Assembly (NCBI GenBank): GCA_900468285.1
Contig: UBTF01000003.1
Location: 310,001 to 374,000 of the forward strand
Direction: 5' to 3'
Length of the DNA: 64,000 nt
Origin: Hyphomicrobiales bacterium
Lineage (GTDB): Bacteria > Pseudomonadota > Alphaproteobacteria > Rhizobiales > Rhizobiaceae
Below, piece after piece: positions 1 through 8,682 of this stretch (position 1 is the first letter of the stretch; the number at the start of each line of letters is the position of its first letter). Under the pieces are notes generated by a model. It did not search any database. It was given only the letters and a program-made list of their open reading frames with translations, and was not told the origin of the DNA. The position numbers and the translations under genes were made by a program.

Positions 1-123
1 TTCGCCGACGATGGCGAGGACTTCGCCCTTTTCGACTGAAACGGAGATGCCGTCCACGGCGCGGAACCAGCCATTGGCGGTTTCGAACTCGACGGTCAGA
101 TTATCGACTTGCAGAAGTGCCAT
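1..123 (-). CDS. dppD: Dipeptide ABC transporter ATP-binding protein, N-terminal fragment
   Basis: Only the first 41 codons lie in the window; the gene runs off the left edge. The readable N-terminus begins [19 protein letters not shown] and ends at VLAIVGE, the residues that lead into the Walker A loop of oligopeptide/dipeptide ATPases. One base separates it from the stop of the upstream permease dppC, so it is translated from the same messenger. It should power uptake from the cytoplasmic face. The fragment is too short to show more than family membership. Confidence 0.85.
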   Translation of the reverse strand, partial: MALLQVDNLTVEFETANGWFRAVDGISVSVEKGEVLAIVGE

Positions 124-124
124 G

Positions 125-1033
125 TCAGGACCTCTTCAGTTTCGGGTCAAGCGCATCCCGCAGTCCATCGCCCACCAGATTGATGGCGAGAACGGTGATC
201 AGGATGGCAAGGCCAGGGAAAGTAACAACCCACCAGGCGCGCAGAATGAATTCGCGCGCTTCGGCAAGCATGGTGCCCCATTCAGGCGCGGGCGGCTGGG
301 CACCCATGCCGAGGAAGCCAAGTGCGGCCGCATCGAGAATGGCGTTCGAGAAGGACAGCGTGGCCTGAACGATGAGAGGGCCCATGCAGTTGGGCAGAAT
401 GGTCTTGAACATCAGCCGCAACGGACCGGCACCAGCCAAACGGGCGGCGGTGACGTAATCGCGTTCCTTTTCGGTCATCACGGCGGCGCGCGTCAGGCGC
501 ACGAAGTGCGGCTGAAGAACAAGCGCAATGGCAATCATGCCATTCGTCAGACCGGGGCCCAGAATGGCGACGAGAACCAGCGCCAGAAGCAGCGACGGGA
601 AGGCGAGAATGATGTCCATCAACCGCATGATGACCGTGTCCAGCCAGCCGCGATAATAACCGGCGATGACACCGATGATGATGCCCGTTGTCAGCGAAAG
701 GCTGGTCACGAAGACGCCGATGAACAGTGAATATTGAGCACCGTGGATCAGTCGCGAAAGAATGTCGCGACCAAGCGGATCGGTTCCGAGCGGGAAGCTC
801 CAGTTGCCGCCCTGCATCCATGCCGGAGGCAGAAGGATGGTATCGCGGTACTGCTGGAACGGCGAGTGTGGGGCGATGACCGACGCAAAAACGGCGACGA
901 TCACGATGATGGCGAAAACATAGAGGCCGATGACGGCGCCGCGGTTTTCGGAGAAGTAATGCCAGAATTCGGACAGCATCTGGCGGCGCATCGCCGCGCT
1001 ACTGACCGGCTGGCTCTGAGTGGTTTCAGCCAT
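125..1033 (-). CDS. dppC: Dipeptide ABC transporter permease DppC
   Basis: Inner-membrane permease of the peptide/nickel uptake family, about 302 residues. After a short cytoplasmic N-terminus there is a first membrane helix, then the family motif [16 protein letters not shown], then five further hydrophobic helices. The EAA coupling loop that contacts the ATPase is seen as [21 protein letters not shown] place the start at 1033, because an AGAGG site lies about 10 bases upstream. A GTG twelve bases further upstream overlaps that site and is less likely. It is the third gene of the dppA-B-C-D operon and should form the channel with DppB. Confidence 0.93.
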   Translation of the reverse strand: MAETTQSQPVSSAAMRRQMLSEFWHYFSENRGAVIGLYVFAIIVIVAVFASVIAPHSPFQQYRDTILLPPAWMQGGNWSFPLGTDPLGRDILSRLIHGAQYSLFIGVFVTSLSLTTGIIIGVIAGYYRGWLDTVIMRLMDIILAFPSLLLALVLVAILGPGLTNGMIAIALVLQPHFVRLTRAAVMTEKERDYVTAARLAGAGPLRLMFKTILPNCMGPLIVQATLSFSNAILDAAALGFLGMGAQPPAPEWGTMLAEAREFILRAWWVVTFPGLAILITVLAINLVGDGLRDALDPKLKRS

Positions 1034-1048
1034 GGAACTAGTCACCTC

Positions 1049-2053
1049 TTAGTGGCGGATGCGCGGGTTGATCAGGCCGTAGAGCACGTCGACAACAAGA
1101 TTGACGAACATGATGATACCGGCGATCAGCAGCAAGCCACCTTGAATCACAGGGTAATCGCGACGGAAGACGCTATCGACCATCCACTTGCCGATGCCCG
1201 GCCAGGAGAAGATCGTCTCGGTCAGGATCGCACCTGCCAGCATGACGCCGATCTGCAGGCCGATGGTGGTGATGACGGGGATCAGCGCGTTGCGCAGCGC
1301 ATGCAGTCCAACCACGCGGAAGGGCGACAGGCCCTTGGCACGGGCGGTTCTGATATAATCGTCCGACAGCACTTCCAGCATAGCCGAGCGCGTCTGGCGG
1401 GCAATCACCGCAAGCGGGATTGTGGCCAGCACGATGGACGGCAGGATGAGGTGGCTGACGGCGGAGGCGAATGCACCCTTCTGGCCCGACAGCAAAGAGT
1501 CGATCAGCATGAAGCCGGTGACCGGCGGGAAGAAGAACATCAGCGAGATGCGTCCCGAAACCGGCGTCCATTGCAGAATGCCTGCAAACAGGATGATCAG
1601 CAGCGGCCCCCACCAGAAGATCGGCATGGAATAGCCAACCAGCGAGACGCCCATCATGGTCTGGTCGAAGAACGAGCCGCGCTTGATGGCTGCAATCACG
1701 CCGGCGGGAACACCGATGACGATGGCAAGGATGATCGCGCAAAGGGACAGTTCGACGGTTGCCGGAAAGAGGGCAAAGAACTGGTCGACGATCGGCGACT
1801 TGGACACGATAGACGTGCCAAAATCACCCGACAGGATGCCTTTCAGATAATCCAGATACTGGATGACCATGGGGCGGTCCATGCCAAGGGCGGCGCTGAT
1901 TTGCGCGTGCCGCTCTGGCGACATGACGCGTTCGCCGGACAGAAGAGCGACAGGGTCGCCCGGCAGAAGCCGGATGAACATGAACGCGATAATGGAAACC
2001 CCGATGAAGGTCGGGATGAGCACGGCGATACGCCGCACGAGAAAGCCAATCAT
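1049..2053 (-). CDS. dppB: Dipeptide ABC transporter permease DppB
   Basis: Inner-membrane permease, 334 residues. It shows the typical DppB opening (IGFLVRRIAVLIPTFIGVS), a periplasmic loop with LLPGDPVALLSGE, and the EAA loop near YIRTARAKGLSPFRVVGLHA. It ends with the family sequence LVVDVLYGLINPRIRH. A GAAGG site precedes the start. It pairs with DppC, whose start lies 15 bases downstream. It is separated from dppA by about 140 bases containing a hairpin, a common way to make more binding protein than permease. Confidence 0.94.
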   Translation of the reverse strand: MIGFLVRRIAVLIPTFIGVSIIAFMFIRLLPGDPVALLSGERVMSPERHAQISAALGMDRPMVIQYLDYLKGILSGDFGTSIVSKSPIVDQFFALFPATVELSLCAIILAIVIGVPAGVIAAIKRGSFFDQTMMGVSLVGYSMPIFWWGPLLIILFAGILQWTPVSGRISLMFFFPPVTGFMLIDSLLSGQKGAFASAVSHLILPSIVLATIPLAVIARQTRSAMLEVLSDDYIRTARAKGLSPFRVVGLHALRNALIPVITTIGLQIGVMLAGAILTETIFSWPGIGKWMVDSVFRRDYPVIQGGLLLIAGIIMFVNLVVDVLYGLINPRIRH

Positions 2054-2146
2054 GAAAAACCTTCGATCTGTTCCGCGCGGGAACCTATGCGCTGGCAGTA
2101 GCGACCTTTTCGGTCTGCTTCTTGTTGTGTGTGGGCAGAACGCAAG

Positions 2147-2177
2147 TGCCGCGCGCCTTGAACCAAGACACGCGGCA
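2147..2177 (-). other. Hairpin between dppA and dppB
   Basis: Inverted repeat TGCCGCG...CGCGGCA with a partly paired inner segment (CCTTG/CAAG) in the 143-base dppA-dppB gap. No U-tract follows on the minus strand, so it looks like an mRNA-stabilising or partial-attenuation hairpin rather than a full terminator. Such hairpins are common after binding-protein genes. Confidence 0.5.
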
Positions 2178-2196
2178 TTTTCAGATGCGTCCGGTA

Positions 2197-3795
2197 TTAC
2201 TCGGCGATATCAACGTTTTCGAACGTGAAGTCACCCAGTGGGCTCTGGACGAAACCTGTGACTTCCTTGCGCATCGGAACGACGGACAGGGAGTGGTCGA
2301 TGGTGGCCCATGGAGCCTGCTTCTTGAAGACAACCTGAGCTTCTTCGTAAAGCTTGGTGCGCTCAGCCTGATCGGTGGTGATCTTGGCCTTCTTCACCAG
2401 TGCGTCGAAGTCCTTGTCGCACCATTGTGCACGGTTGTTGCCGCCAACGGCATCGCAGCCGAGCAGCGTGTCGAGGAAGTTGTCCGGATCGCCATTGTCA
2501 CCGGTCCAGCCGAGGAACACGGCGCCGTCACGGTCCTTTGCCTTCGAACGGTCGAGATATTCGGCCCATTCGTAGGAAACGATCTCGACCTTCACGCCGA
2601 TCTTGGCGAAATCATCCTGGATGACTTCGGCAGCGCGGCGGGCGTTGAGCATGTAAGGACGCGAAACAGGCATCGCCCAGACCTTCATCGAAAGATCCTT
2701 GACGCCAGCATCTGTCAGCATCTTCTTTGCTGCTTCCAGATCGTATGTGTCGTCTTCGACCTTGTCGTTGTAGGACCACATGGTTGGTGGCAGCGGGTTC
2801 TTGGCAGGTGTTGCCATGCCCTGGAACACGGCGTCAACGATAGCCTTCTTGTTGATGGCCTTGTTCAGCGCCTTGCGGACTTCCGGCTTGTCGAAGGGAG
2901 CCTGCGTGGTGTTGTAGGCGAGGTAGGCAACGTTGAGGCCTTCCTGCTCCAGAACCGTCAGGGACTTGTCTTCCTTCATCGACTTGACGTCGGCAGCGTT
3001 CGGGTAAGGCATCAGGTGGCATTCGCCAGCCTTCAGCTTCTGGAAACGAACGGCGGCATCGGTGGTGATGGCGAATACGAGATCGTCGATCTTTGGCGCG
3101 CCGCCCCAATATTCCTTGTTGGCCTTGAAGCGGATAACGGCATCCTGCTGGTAGGCGACGAAGGCGAATGGACCGGTGCCAACCGGCATCTGGTTCAACT
3201 GGGCCTGCTTGCCTTCAGCGGCGAGCTTGTCGGTGTATTCCTTCGAAACGATCGAAGCGAACGGCATCGCAAGGTTTGCGAGGAACGGAGCTTCCGGACG
3301 GTTCAGGGTGAACTTGACCGTCATGTCGTCGACTTTTTCAACGGACTTGATCAGCTTGGGGAAGCCCATGCCTTCGGCATATTCCCAGGACGTGCCAGTG
3401 ACATATTGATGCCATGGATTGTCGGTCTTGATCTGGCGCTCGATGGAGAAGACGACGTCGTCGGCGTTCAATTCACGTGTTGGCGTGAAGAATTCGGTGG
3501 TCTGGAACTTCACGCCCTTGCGCAGCTTGAAGGTGTAGACGGTGCCGTCCTGCGACACTTCCCAGCTCTCGGCCAGGCCAGCAACTGGCTTGGTGGTGCC
3601 GGGTTCGAATTCGAGAAGGCGGCTGTAGACAGTGTGGGCCGAGGCATCGAATGTGGTGCCTGCGGTGTAAAGGCCCGGATCGAACCCTTCCGGGGAACCT
3701 TCTGAGCAATATACGAAGGTTTTTGCGCTTGCGGCACCCGCAAAGCACGTCGCCGAAAGCAGAGCCGCAGCGATTAGGCCAATTTTGTATCTCAT
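2197..3795 (-). CDS. dppA: Periplasmic dipeptide-binding protein DppA
   Basis: Solute-binding protein of the SBP_bac_5 family, 532 residues, the usual length. It has a Sec signal peptide (MRYKIGLIAAALLSATCF, cleavage after ASA), then the family opening FVYCSEGSPEGFDPGLYTAGTT. Further family features are RLLEFEPGTT, the LRKGVKFQTTEFF block and the C-terminal WATIDHSLSV region. It captures peptides in the periplasm and delivers them to DppBC. A GGGAG site precedes the start. It is first in the operon. Substrate could be dipeptides, heme or another small peptide; sequence alone does not decide. Confidence 0.93.
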   Translation of the reverse strand: MRYKIGLIAAALLSATCFAGAASAKTFVYCSEGSPEGFDPGLYTAGTTFDASAHTVYSRLLEFEPGTTKPVAGLAESWEVSQDGTVYTFKLRKGVKFQTTEFFTPTRELNADDVVFSIERQIKTDNPWHQYVTGTSWEYAEGMGFPKLIKSVEKVDDMTVKFTLNRPEAPFLANLAMPFASIVSKEYTDKLAAEGKQAQLNQMPVGTGPFAFVAYQQDAVIRFKANKEYWGGAPKIDDLVFAITTDAAVRFQKLKAGECHLMPYPNAADVKSMKEDKSLTVLEQEGLNVAYLAYNTTQAPFDKPEVRKALNKAINKKAIVDAVFQGMATPAKNPLPPTMWSYNDKVEDDTYDLEAAKKMLTDAGVKDLSMKVWAMPVSRPYMLNARRAAEVIQDDFAKIGVKVEIVSYEWAEYLDRSKAKDRDGAVFLGWTGDNGDPDNFLDTLLGCDAVGGNNRAQWCDKDFDALVKKAKITTDQAERTKLYEEAQVVFKKQAPWATIDHSLSVVPMRKEVTGFVQSPLGDFTFENVDIAE

Positions 3796-3854
3796 AATAG
3801 AGCTCCCAATTTTTGTATCCGGCTCGCTTATTCCGCGACTACCGATGCAATGTG

Positions 3855-3916
3855 GTTATAAGAAACCTTGCACATACTCAAGCGGGGAACTTAAACGATT
3901 CAGGTCATTTTTGACC
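3855..3916 (-). promoter_or_regulatory. Candidate dppA promoter and upstream inverted repeat
   Basis: On the minus strand a TATAAC box (3855-3860) follows TTGAGT (3876-3881) at a spacing of about 15 bases, close to a sigma-70 promoter but not ideal. Just upstream is a perfect inverted repeat GGTCA-N4-TGACC (3903-3916), a possible operator. The rest of the 3796-4032 gap is AT-rich and shows no gene. Confidence 0.35.
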
Positions 3917-4032
3917 AAATGTTCAACTTCTCGCGATTTTGATACTAATTTAGGCGGAAGGATTAGAATCTTTGTCTAGAGAGTGAGACAAAATCTGCTG
4001 CATCTTCGCTATCTGGCACTATTTCAGGCAAT

Positions 4033-4062
4033 AATGGCGCCCCGAATTCTCAAGGCGCCATT
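4033..4062 (-). terminator. Hairpin downstream of the superoxide dismutase gene
   Basis: Perfect 9-base stem AATGGCGCC/GGCGCCATT with a 12-base loop, 26 bases past the stop of the minus-strand dismutase gene. The following tract (ATTATTG) is only moderately T-rich. Confidence 0.55.
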
Positions 4063-4087
4063 GATATGAAATCTTGATGACAGGCGA

Positions 4088-4780
4088 TCAGGCCTTGGTC
4101 ATCTTGTCGCCGACGATCCGCCAGTTCACGAGATTTTCGAGGACAGCCTTGATGTGCGCCGGTTTGCGGTTCTCATAATCCACATAATAGGCATGTTCCC
4201 AGATATCGATCCCGAGATATGCGGGTCTACCGACGGCGACCGGGTTGTTGCCGTCCTCATAACCAACAAGGGCAAGCTTGTTCTGGTCATCGCGGGTCAG
4301 CCATACCCAGCCGGTGCCGAAGACTTCATCGGACGTGGAAACGGCTTTCTCTACGAACTTGTCGTAGTCGCCGAATGCCGCATTGAGTTCTTCGGCGGCC
4401 TTGCCGTCCGGCCTGTTCGGTCCGCCCGGCGTAAACTGGTCCCAGTAGACAATGTGGTTCCAGGCTTGTGCGGCGTTGTTGAAGATCTTCTTGTCAGCCG
4501 CCTTCGAAGCGGAAGCCTTCATGATGGCTTCCAGATCCATATCCGCATAGGGCGTGCCCTTTGCCAGTGTGTTCAGCTTGTCGAAATAGGCTTTGTGGTG
4601 CTTGCCGTAGTGGAGGCCGACGGTCTTTGCGGAAATGTGGGGTGCAAGAGCGTCTTCAGCAAAGGGAAGCGGTGGCTGCGTCAGCGGCAGCGCTGCCTGT
4701 GCAAGCGATGGTGCGGAAAGGGCGGATGCCGCAGCGGTTGCCGCTGTCGCCGCCATGATGGCGCGTCTCGTCAATAGCAT
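4088..4780 (-). CDS. Superoxide dismutase [Fe/Mn] with an export signal
   Basis: Converts superoxide to hydrogen peroxide and oxygen. The 230-residue protein carries the complete Fe/Mn SOD fold. By alignment to the E. coli FeSOD pattern, the metal ligands are His57 (GLHYGKHHKAY), His109 (AWNHIVYW), Asp192 and His196 (DIWEHAYYVDY). It differs from ordinary cytosolic SodB by about 30 extra N-terminal residues. These begin with a twin-arginine motif (TRRAIM, Arg5-Arg6), continue with an Ala-rich hydrophobic stretch and end at SLAQA, so export by Tat is likely. Metal preference, iron or manganese, cannot be settled here. It stands alone and is divergent from the polyol operon. Confidence 0.92.
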   Translation of the reverse strand: MLLTRRAIMAATAATAAASALSAPSLAQAALPLTQPPLPFAEDALAPHISAKTVGLHYGKHHKAYFDKLNTLAKGTPYADMDLEAIMKASASKAADKKIFNNAAQAWNHIVYWDQFTPGGPNRPDGKAAEELNAAFGDYDKFVEKAVSTSDEVFGTGWVWLTRDDQNKLALVGYEDGNNPVAVGRPAYLGIDIWEHAYYVDYENRKPAHIKAVLENLVNWRIVGDKMTKA

Positions 4781-4927
4781 TTTTCTGTCTCCTCTGGATG
4801 ACGCTTGGGGGTTATCGTCGATGGCAAACAGGTTCGGCTAGGAAAAGTTTCTTTTAGAGCTTGCTTATTCGGGAGCTCTCTATTTTGTTATCCCAATTGC
4901 AGTGATGATGATGTCTAGGAGGACGCG

Positions 4928-5992
4928 ATGCAGTCTCAGGGTAAATCGGGCGAAGAGCGCGCGTTGGTGCTGGAGGAAAAAGGCAAGCTGTCGCTACGCG
5001 CCTTGCCGCTAAATGAAGAGGTCGGCCCCCACGATGTGCGCATCGCCATACATACGGTCGGCATTTGCGGCAGTGACGTGCACTACTACACCCATGGTGC
5101 CATCGGAAATTTCGTGGTGCGCGAACCTATGATTCTCGGGCATGAGGCTTCCGGTACCGTTACCGAGCTCGGGTCCCAGGTGACCACACTTGCGGTCGGC
5201 GATCGTGTCTGCATGGAGCCGGGTATTCCCGATCCCATCAGCCGCGCGAGCCGGATCGGTCACTATAATCTTGATCCTGCCGTGCGTTTCTGGGCTACTC
5301 CGCCCGTCCATGGCGTGTTGCGGGCATCCGTCGTTCACCCGGCTGCCTATACATTCAAACTTCCTGACAATGTTTCCTTTGCTGCAGGCGCTATGGTCGA
5401 GCCGCTGGCGGTGGGTGTGCAGGCGGCCACCCAGGCAAAGGTCAAACCCGGTGATATCGCTGTCGTGATCGGCGCCGGTCCCATCGGTCTGGTAACGGTT
5501 CTGGCGGCCCTTGCGGCGGGATGTGCGCGGGTGATCGTGTCTGATGTCGATCCGGTCAAACTGGACATGGCGCGTGGCCTTGGCCCCGTCGAGACCGTGA
5601 ATGTGCGCGAAAGCAACCTTGCCGAAGAGGTGTTGAAATCCACCAATGGCTGGGGCGCGGATGTCATTTTCGAGTGCTCCGGTGCAGAGGTTGCCATCAC
5701 GCATGTATTCGAGCCCTTGAGACCCGCAGGCACCGTCGTGTTTGTGGGTATGCCGACAAAGCTGGTTGCCTATGATGTCGTGGCAGCGCAGATCCGCGAA
5801 GCACGGGTGGAGCATGTCTTCCGTTATGCAAACGTGTTTGGTCGCTGCGTCGACATGCTTGCGTCCGGCGCTATCGATGTTGCGCCGCTGATTACCCGCA
5901 CCTTTGACTTCGAAGACAGTATCAAAGCCTTCGATATCGCCGCTTCCGCGCCAGCGGGCGAAGTGAAGATGCAGATTCTCATGCCTCGTTGA
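4928..5992 (+). CDS. Zinc-type polyol dehydrogenase (xylitol/sorbitol dehydrogenase-like)
   Basis: Medium-chain dehydrogenase of 354 residues, likely oxidising a sugar alcohol with NAD. Catalytic zinc residues are visible in [10 protein letters not shown] (Cys) and GHEASG (His-Glu), and the Rossmann motif is [17 protein letters not shown]. The loop that normally holds four cysteines for the structural zinc reads [19 protein letters not shown] and has none of them, so this is a one-zinc member like mammalian sorbitol dehydrogenase. A TAGGAGGA site precedes the ATG. It is the first gene of a three-gene operon with an isomerase/epimerase and a Gfo/Idh dehydrogenase. Exact polyol unknown. Confidence 0.87.
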   Translation: MQSQGKSGEERALVLEEKGKLSLRALPLNEEVGPHDVRIAIHTVGICGSDVHYYTHGAIGNFVVREPMILGHEASGTVTELGSQVTTLAVGDRVCMEPGIPDPISRASRIGHYNLDPAVRFWATPPVHGVLRASVVHPAAYTFKLPDNVSFAAGAMVEPLAVGVQAATQAKVKPGDIAVVIGAGPIGLVTVLAALAAGCARVIVSDVDPVKLDMARGLGPVETVNVRESNLAEEVLKSTNGWGADVIFECSGAEVAITHVFEPLRPAGTVVFVGMPTKLVAYDVVAAQIREARVEHVFRYANVFGRCVDMLASGAIDVAPLITRTFDFEDSIKAFDIAASAPAGEVKMQILMPR

Positions 5993-6093
5993 TGTTTGAG
6001 GGTTGCACGAAATTTACCAGCGGTTAGCTTATGCCGCGTTGTGGGCGGTGAGGCTGGAACCGTTCAACTGTATCGATGCAGGAGGAGAAATTC

Positions 6094-7149
6094 ATGAAGA
6101 CGATCAAGGGACCGGGACTTTTTCTCGGTCAGTTTGCAGGCGATGCCGCACCGTTCAATACGTGGGATGGCATTACCAAATGGGCGGCTGAGAAGGGTTA
6201 TCTGGGGGTGCAGGTGCCAACTTGGGCCGGACAACTGATCGACCTTAAAAAAGCATCTGAATCGAAGGATTACTGCGACGAATTTGCCGGCGTCGCCCGT
6301 CAGAACGGCGTTGAAGTGACCGAGCTTTCGACCCACTTGCAGGGTCAGCTTGTCGCCGTGCACCCGGCCTATGACGAAGCGTTTGACGGTTTTGCAGCGC
6401 CGGAGGTGCGCGGTAACCCCAAGGCGCGTCAGCAATGGGCTGTCGAGCAGGTGAAGATGGCGCTCAAGGCATCGCGTAACCTGGGCATCGACGCCCATGC
6501 GACATTCTCAGGCGCGCTTGCATGGCCGTTCATATATCCCTGGCCGCAGCGGCCCGCCGGTCTGGTCGAGGCCGCTTTTGACGAGCTTGCCAAGCGCTGG
6601 ACGCCGATCCTTGATTTTGCGGACGAACAGGGTGTTGACGTCTGCTATGAAATCCATCCCGGTGAAGACCTGCATGATGGCGTAACGTTTGAGATGTTCC
6701 TGGAGCGTGTGAAGAACCACAGCCGCGCCAACATGCTCTACGATCCCTCGCATTACGTGCTGCAATGCCTGGATTATCTCGACAATATCGACATCTACAA
6801 AGACCGCATCAAGATGTTCCACGTCAAGGATGCGGAGTTCAATCCGACCGGACGTCAGGGCGTTTACGGCGGCTACCAGGGCTGGGTCGAACGGGCAGGA
6901 CGTTTCCGCTCGCTGGGTGATGGTCAGGTGGATTTCGGCGCAGTCTTTTCGAAAATGGCAGCGAATGATTTCAGCGGCTGGGCTGTGGTGGAATGGGAAT
7001 GTGCACTCAAACATCCTGAAGACGGTGCAGCGGAAGGTTCCGAATTCGTGAAGGCGCATATTATTCGCGTCACGGAAAAGGCTTTTGACGACTTCGCATC
7101 CAGCGGCACCGACGATGCCGCCAATCGCCGAATGCTCGGCCTTTCATAA
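6094..7149 (+). CDS. Sugar phosphate isomerase/epimerase family protein (TIM barrel)
   Basis: About 351 residues of the xylose-isomerase-like TIM-barrel family (AP endonuclease 2 fold). Metal-binding candidates are the Glu and His in CYEIHPGEDLHDG, the Asp/His in YDPSHYVLQ, the His in MFHVKDAEF, and the late Glu in VVEWECALK. The start at 6094 follows a strong GGAGGAG; an earlier in-frame ATG at 6076 lies upstream of that site and is rejected. Pairing with a Gfo/Idh dehydrogenase is typical of inositol, keto-glycoside or rare-sugar breakdown. The substrate is unknown. Confidence 0.87.
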   Translation: MKTIKGPGLFLGQFAGDAAPFNTWDGITKWAAEKGYLGVQVPTWAGQLIDLKKASESKDYCDEFAGVARQNGVEVTELSTHLQGQLVAVHPAYDEAFDGFAAPEVRGNPKARQQWAVEQVKMALKASRNLGIDAHATFSGALAWPFIYPWPQRPAGLVEAAFDELAKRWTPILDFADEQGVDVCYEIHPGEDLHDGVTFEMFLERVKNHSRANMLYDPSHYVLQCLDYLDNIDIYKDRIKMFHVKDAEFNPTGRQGVYGGYQGWVERAGRFRSLGDGQVDFGAVFSKMAANDFSGWAVVEWECALKHPEDGAAEGSEFVKAHIIRVTEKAFDDFASSGTDDAANRRMLGLS

Positions 7150-7165
7150 ATTCCGAGGAGACAAT

Positions 7166-8353
7166 ATGACGATCGAAGGAAAGACGACCGACAGGGCGAA
7201 CAAGCGCATTCGCCTGGGCATGGTAGGTGGCGGTGCGGGTGCCTTCATCGGTGGTGTGCACCGTATGGCAGCGCGACTGGACAACCGGTTTGAGCTTGTG
7301 GCGGGAGCATTGTCTTCCACGCCGGAAAAATCAAAGGCTTCTGGCCTCGAACTGGGTCTGGACGAAGACCGCTGCTATGGCTCATTCGAGGAGATGGCGG
7401 AGCGCGAAGCCGCCCGTGCCGATGGCATAGAGGCCGTGGCAATCGTAACGCCCAACCATGTGCATTACCCGGCTGCGAAAGCTTTTCTTGAGCGCGGCAT
7501 CCATGTCATCTGCGACAAGCCGCTAACGTCGAACCTGGAAGATGCCAAAAAGCTTAAAGCCGTTGCCGAGAAGGCGGATGCGCTGTTTGTGCTGACGCAC
7601 AATTACACCGGTTATCCGATGGCGCGTCATGCCCGCGAGCTGGTCGAAAGCGGCGCGCTGGGCGACATAAGACTGGTCCAGATGGAATATCCTCAGGACT
7701 GGCTGGCCGAACCGGTTGAACAGACCGGCGCAAAGCAGGCGGTGTGGCGCACTGATCCGGCACAGTCAGGGGCGGGCGGTTCTACCGGCGATATCGGTAC
7801 ACACGCCTACAATCTTGGCTGCTTCATTTCCGGACTGGAGGCCGATGAACTGGCGGCCGATGTGCACACCTTTGTGGAAGGCCGTCGTCTGGACGACAAT
7901 GCCCACGTCATGCTGCGTTTCAAGCCCAAGGACGGCAAGGCTCCGGCCAAGGGTCTGCTGTGGTGCAGCCAGGTTGCGGTGGGCAATGAAAACGGCCTGA
8001 AAGTGCGCGTCTATGGCAGCAAGGCCGGTATTGAGTGGACGCAGGCTGACCCGAACTATCTCTGGTTCACAAAGCTGGGAGAGCCAAAGCAACTGATTAC
8101 CCGCGGGGGTGCCGGAGCAGGCGCTGCTGCAGCCCGTGTCAGCCGTATTCCGTCCGGTCACCCGGAGGGATATCTGGAAGCCTTCGCCACCATCTACACC
8201 GAGGCCGCAAATGCCATCGATGCGAGGCGGACTGGCACACAGCCAGACAAGGCCGTGATCTACCCTACCATCGATGACGGTGTGAAAGGCGTGGCATTTG
8301 TCGAGGCATGTATCGCGTCTTCCAGACAGAATGGCGGCTGGGTAAAGCTTTAA
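7166..8353 (+). CDS. Gfo/Idh/MocA family oxidoreductase
   Basis: NAD(P)-dependent sugar dehydrogenase, about 395 residues. The N-terminal Rossmann motif is RLGMVGGGAGAFIGGVH. The conserved Lys-Pro motif is seen in HVICDKPLTSN and the catalytic Asp/His region in GDIGTHAYN. The start at 7166 follows GAGGAGAC by five bases and lies 16 bases after the isomerase stop, so the two are co-transcribed. It probably oxidises a sugar hydroxyl in the same pathway as its two neighbours. A long perfect hairpin follows immediately. Confidence 0.9.
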   Translation: MTIEGKTTDRANKRIRLGMVGGGAGAFIGGVHRMAARLDNRFELVAGALSSTPEKSKASGLELGLDEDRCYGSFEEMAEREAARADGIEAVAIVTPNHVHYPAAKAFLERGIHVICDKPLTSNLEDAKKLKAVAEKADALFVLTHNYTGYPMARHARELVESGALGDIRLVQMEYPQDWLAEPVEQTGAKQAVWRTDPAQSGAGGSTGDIGTHAYNLGCFISGLEADELAADVHTFVEGRRLDDNAHVMLRFKPKDGKAPAKGLLWCSQVAVGNENGLKVRVYGSKAGIEWTQADPNYLWFTKLGEPKQLITRGGAGAGAAAARVSRIPSGHPEGYLEAFATIYTEAANAIDARRTGTQPDKAVIYPTIDDGVKGVAFVEACIASSRQNGGWVKL

Positions 8354-8355
8354 TG

Positions 8356-8392
8356 GCAATGGCGCGCCGTAATGCTTGCGGCGCGCCATTGC
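8356..8392 (+). terminator. Strong hairpin ending the polyol operon
   Basis: Perfect 14-base stem, GCAATGGCGCGCCG (8356-8369) against 8379-8392, with a 9-base loop, beginning two bases after the Gfo/Idh stop. No long T-run follows directly. It is the first of three consecutive hairpins. Confidence 0.7.
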
Positions 8393-8400
8393 GTGAGTGC

Positions 8401-8426
8401 AAGAGGGGACTTTTCAGTCCCTCTTT
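8401..8426. terminator. Second hairpin with T-tract
   Basis: Stem AAGAGGG(G)ACT (8401-8411) against AGTCCCTCTT (8416-8425) with one bulged G and a short TTTC loop, followed by a T. It could terminate the plus-strand operon after the first hairpin. Confidence 0.55.
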
Positions 8427-8455
8427 GCCTCAAGTTTGTTGAACAGACCTGCAAT

Positions 8456-8488
8456 GCGAAGGTGGCGACATCCATTCGCCACCTTTGC
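8456..8488 (-). terminator. Third hairpin, downstream of a small minus-strand gene
   Basis: A 13-base stem (8456-8468 against 8476-8488, one G-T wobble) around the core AAGGTGGCGA/TCGCCACCTT. It lies 11 bases beyond the stop of the small gene at 8500-8682. Confidence 0.5.
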
Positions 8489-8499
8489 ACAGGCACATC

Positions 8500-8682
8500 T
8501 TAAATCACTGGATAGAGCGACCAGAAAAACAACTCATGTTCCTTGTCGCGATCATGGTTTTCCTGCTCGTCATTGACCTTTTGCTCCTGTGGGGAGCCGC
8601 CGTCTCTTTTCAGTTTTTCTTCCTGAGCCTTGCGACCAAGTCCGAACAGATCGAATGAAAGCATGTTGAAGCCCGCAACCAT
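8500..8682 (-). CDS. Small hypothetical protein (60 aa)
   Basis: Not recognised. The reading frame MVAGFNMLSFDLFGLGRKAQ... is preceded by AGAGGA seven bases before the ATG and followed by a strong hairpin, which supports a real gene. The N-terminus is mildly hydrophobic. The middle is highly charged (KRDGGSPQEQKVNDEQENHDRDKEHE), and it ends LFFWSLYPVI. An internal ATG at residue 7 is an alternative start. Function unknown. Confidence 0.45.
   Translation of the reverse strand: MVAGFNMLSFDLFGLGRKAQEEKLKRDGGSPQEQKVNDEQENHDRDKEHELFFWSLYPVI

Noticed and set aside
2122-3705. 527-codon open frame opposite dppA
   Set aside because: Antisense shadow of a well-conserved binding protein; no ribosome site or domain.
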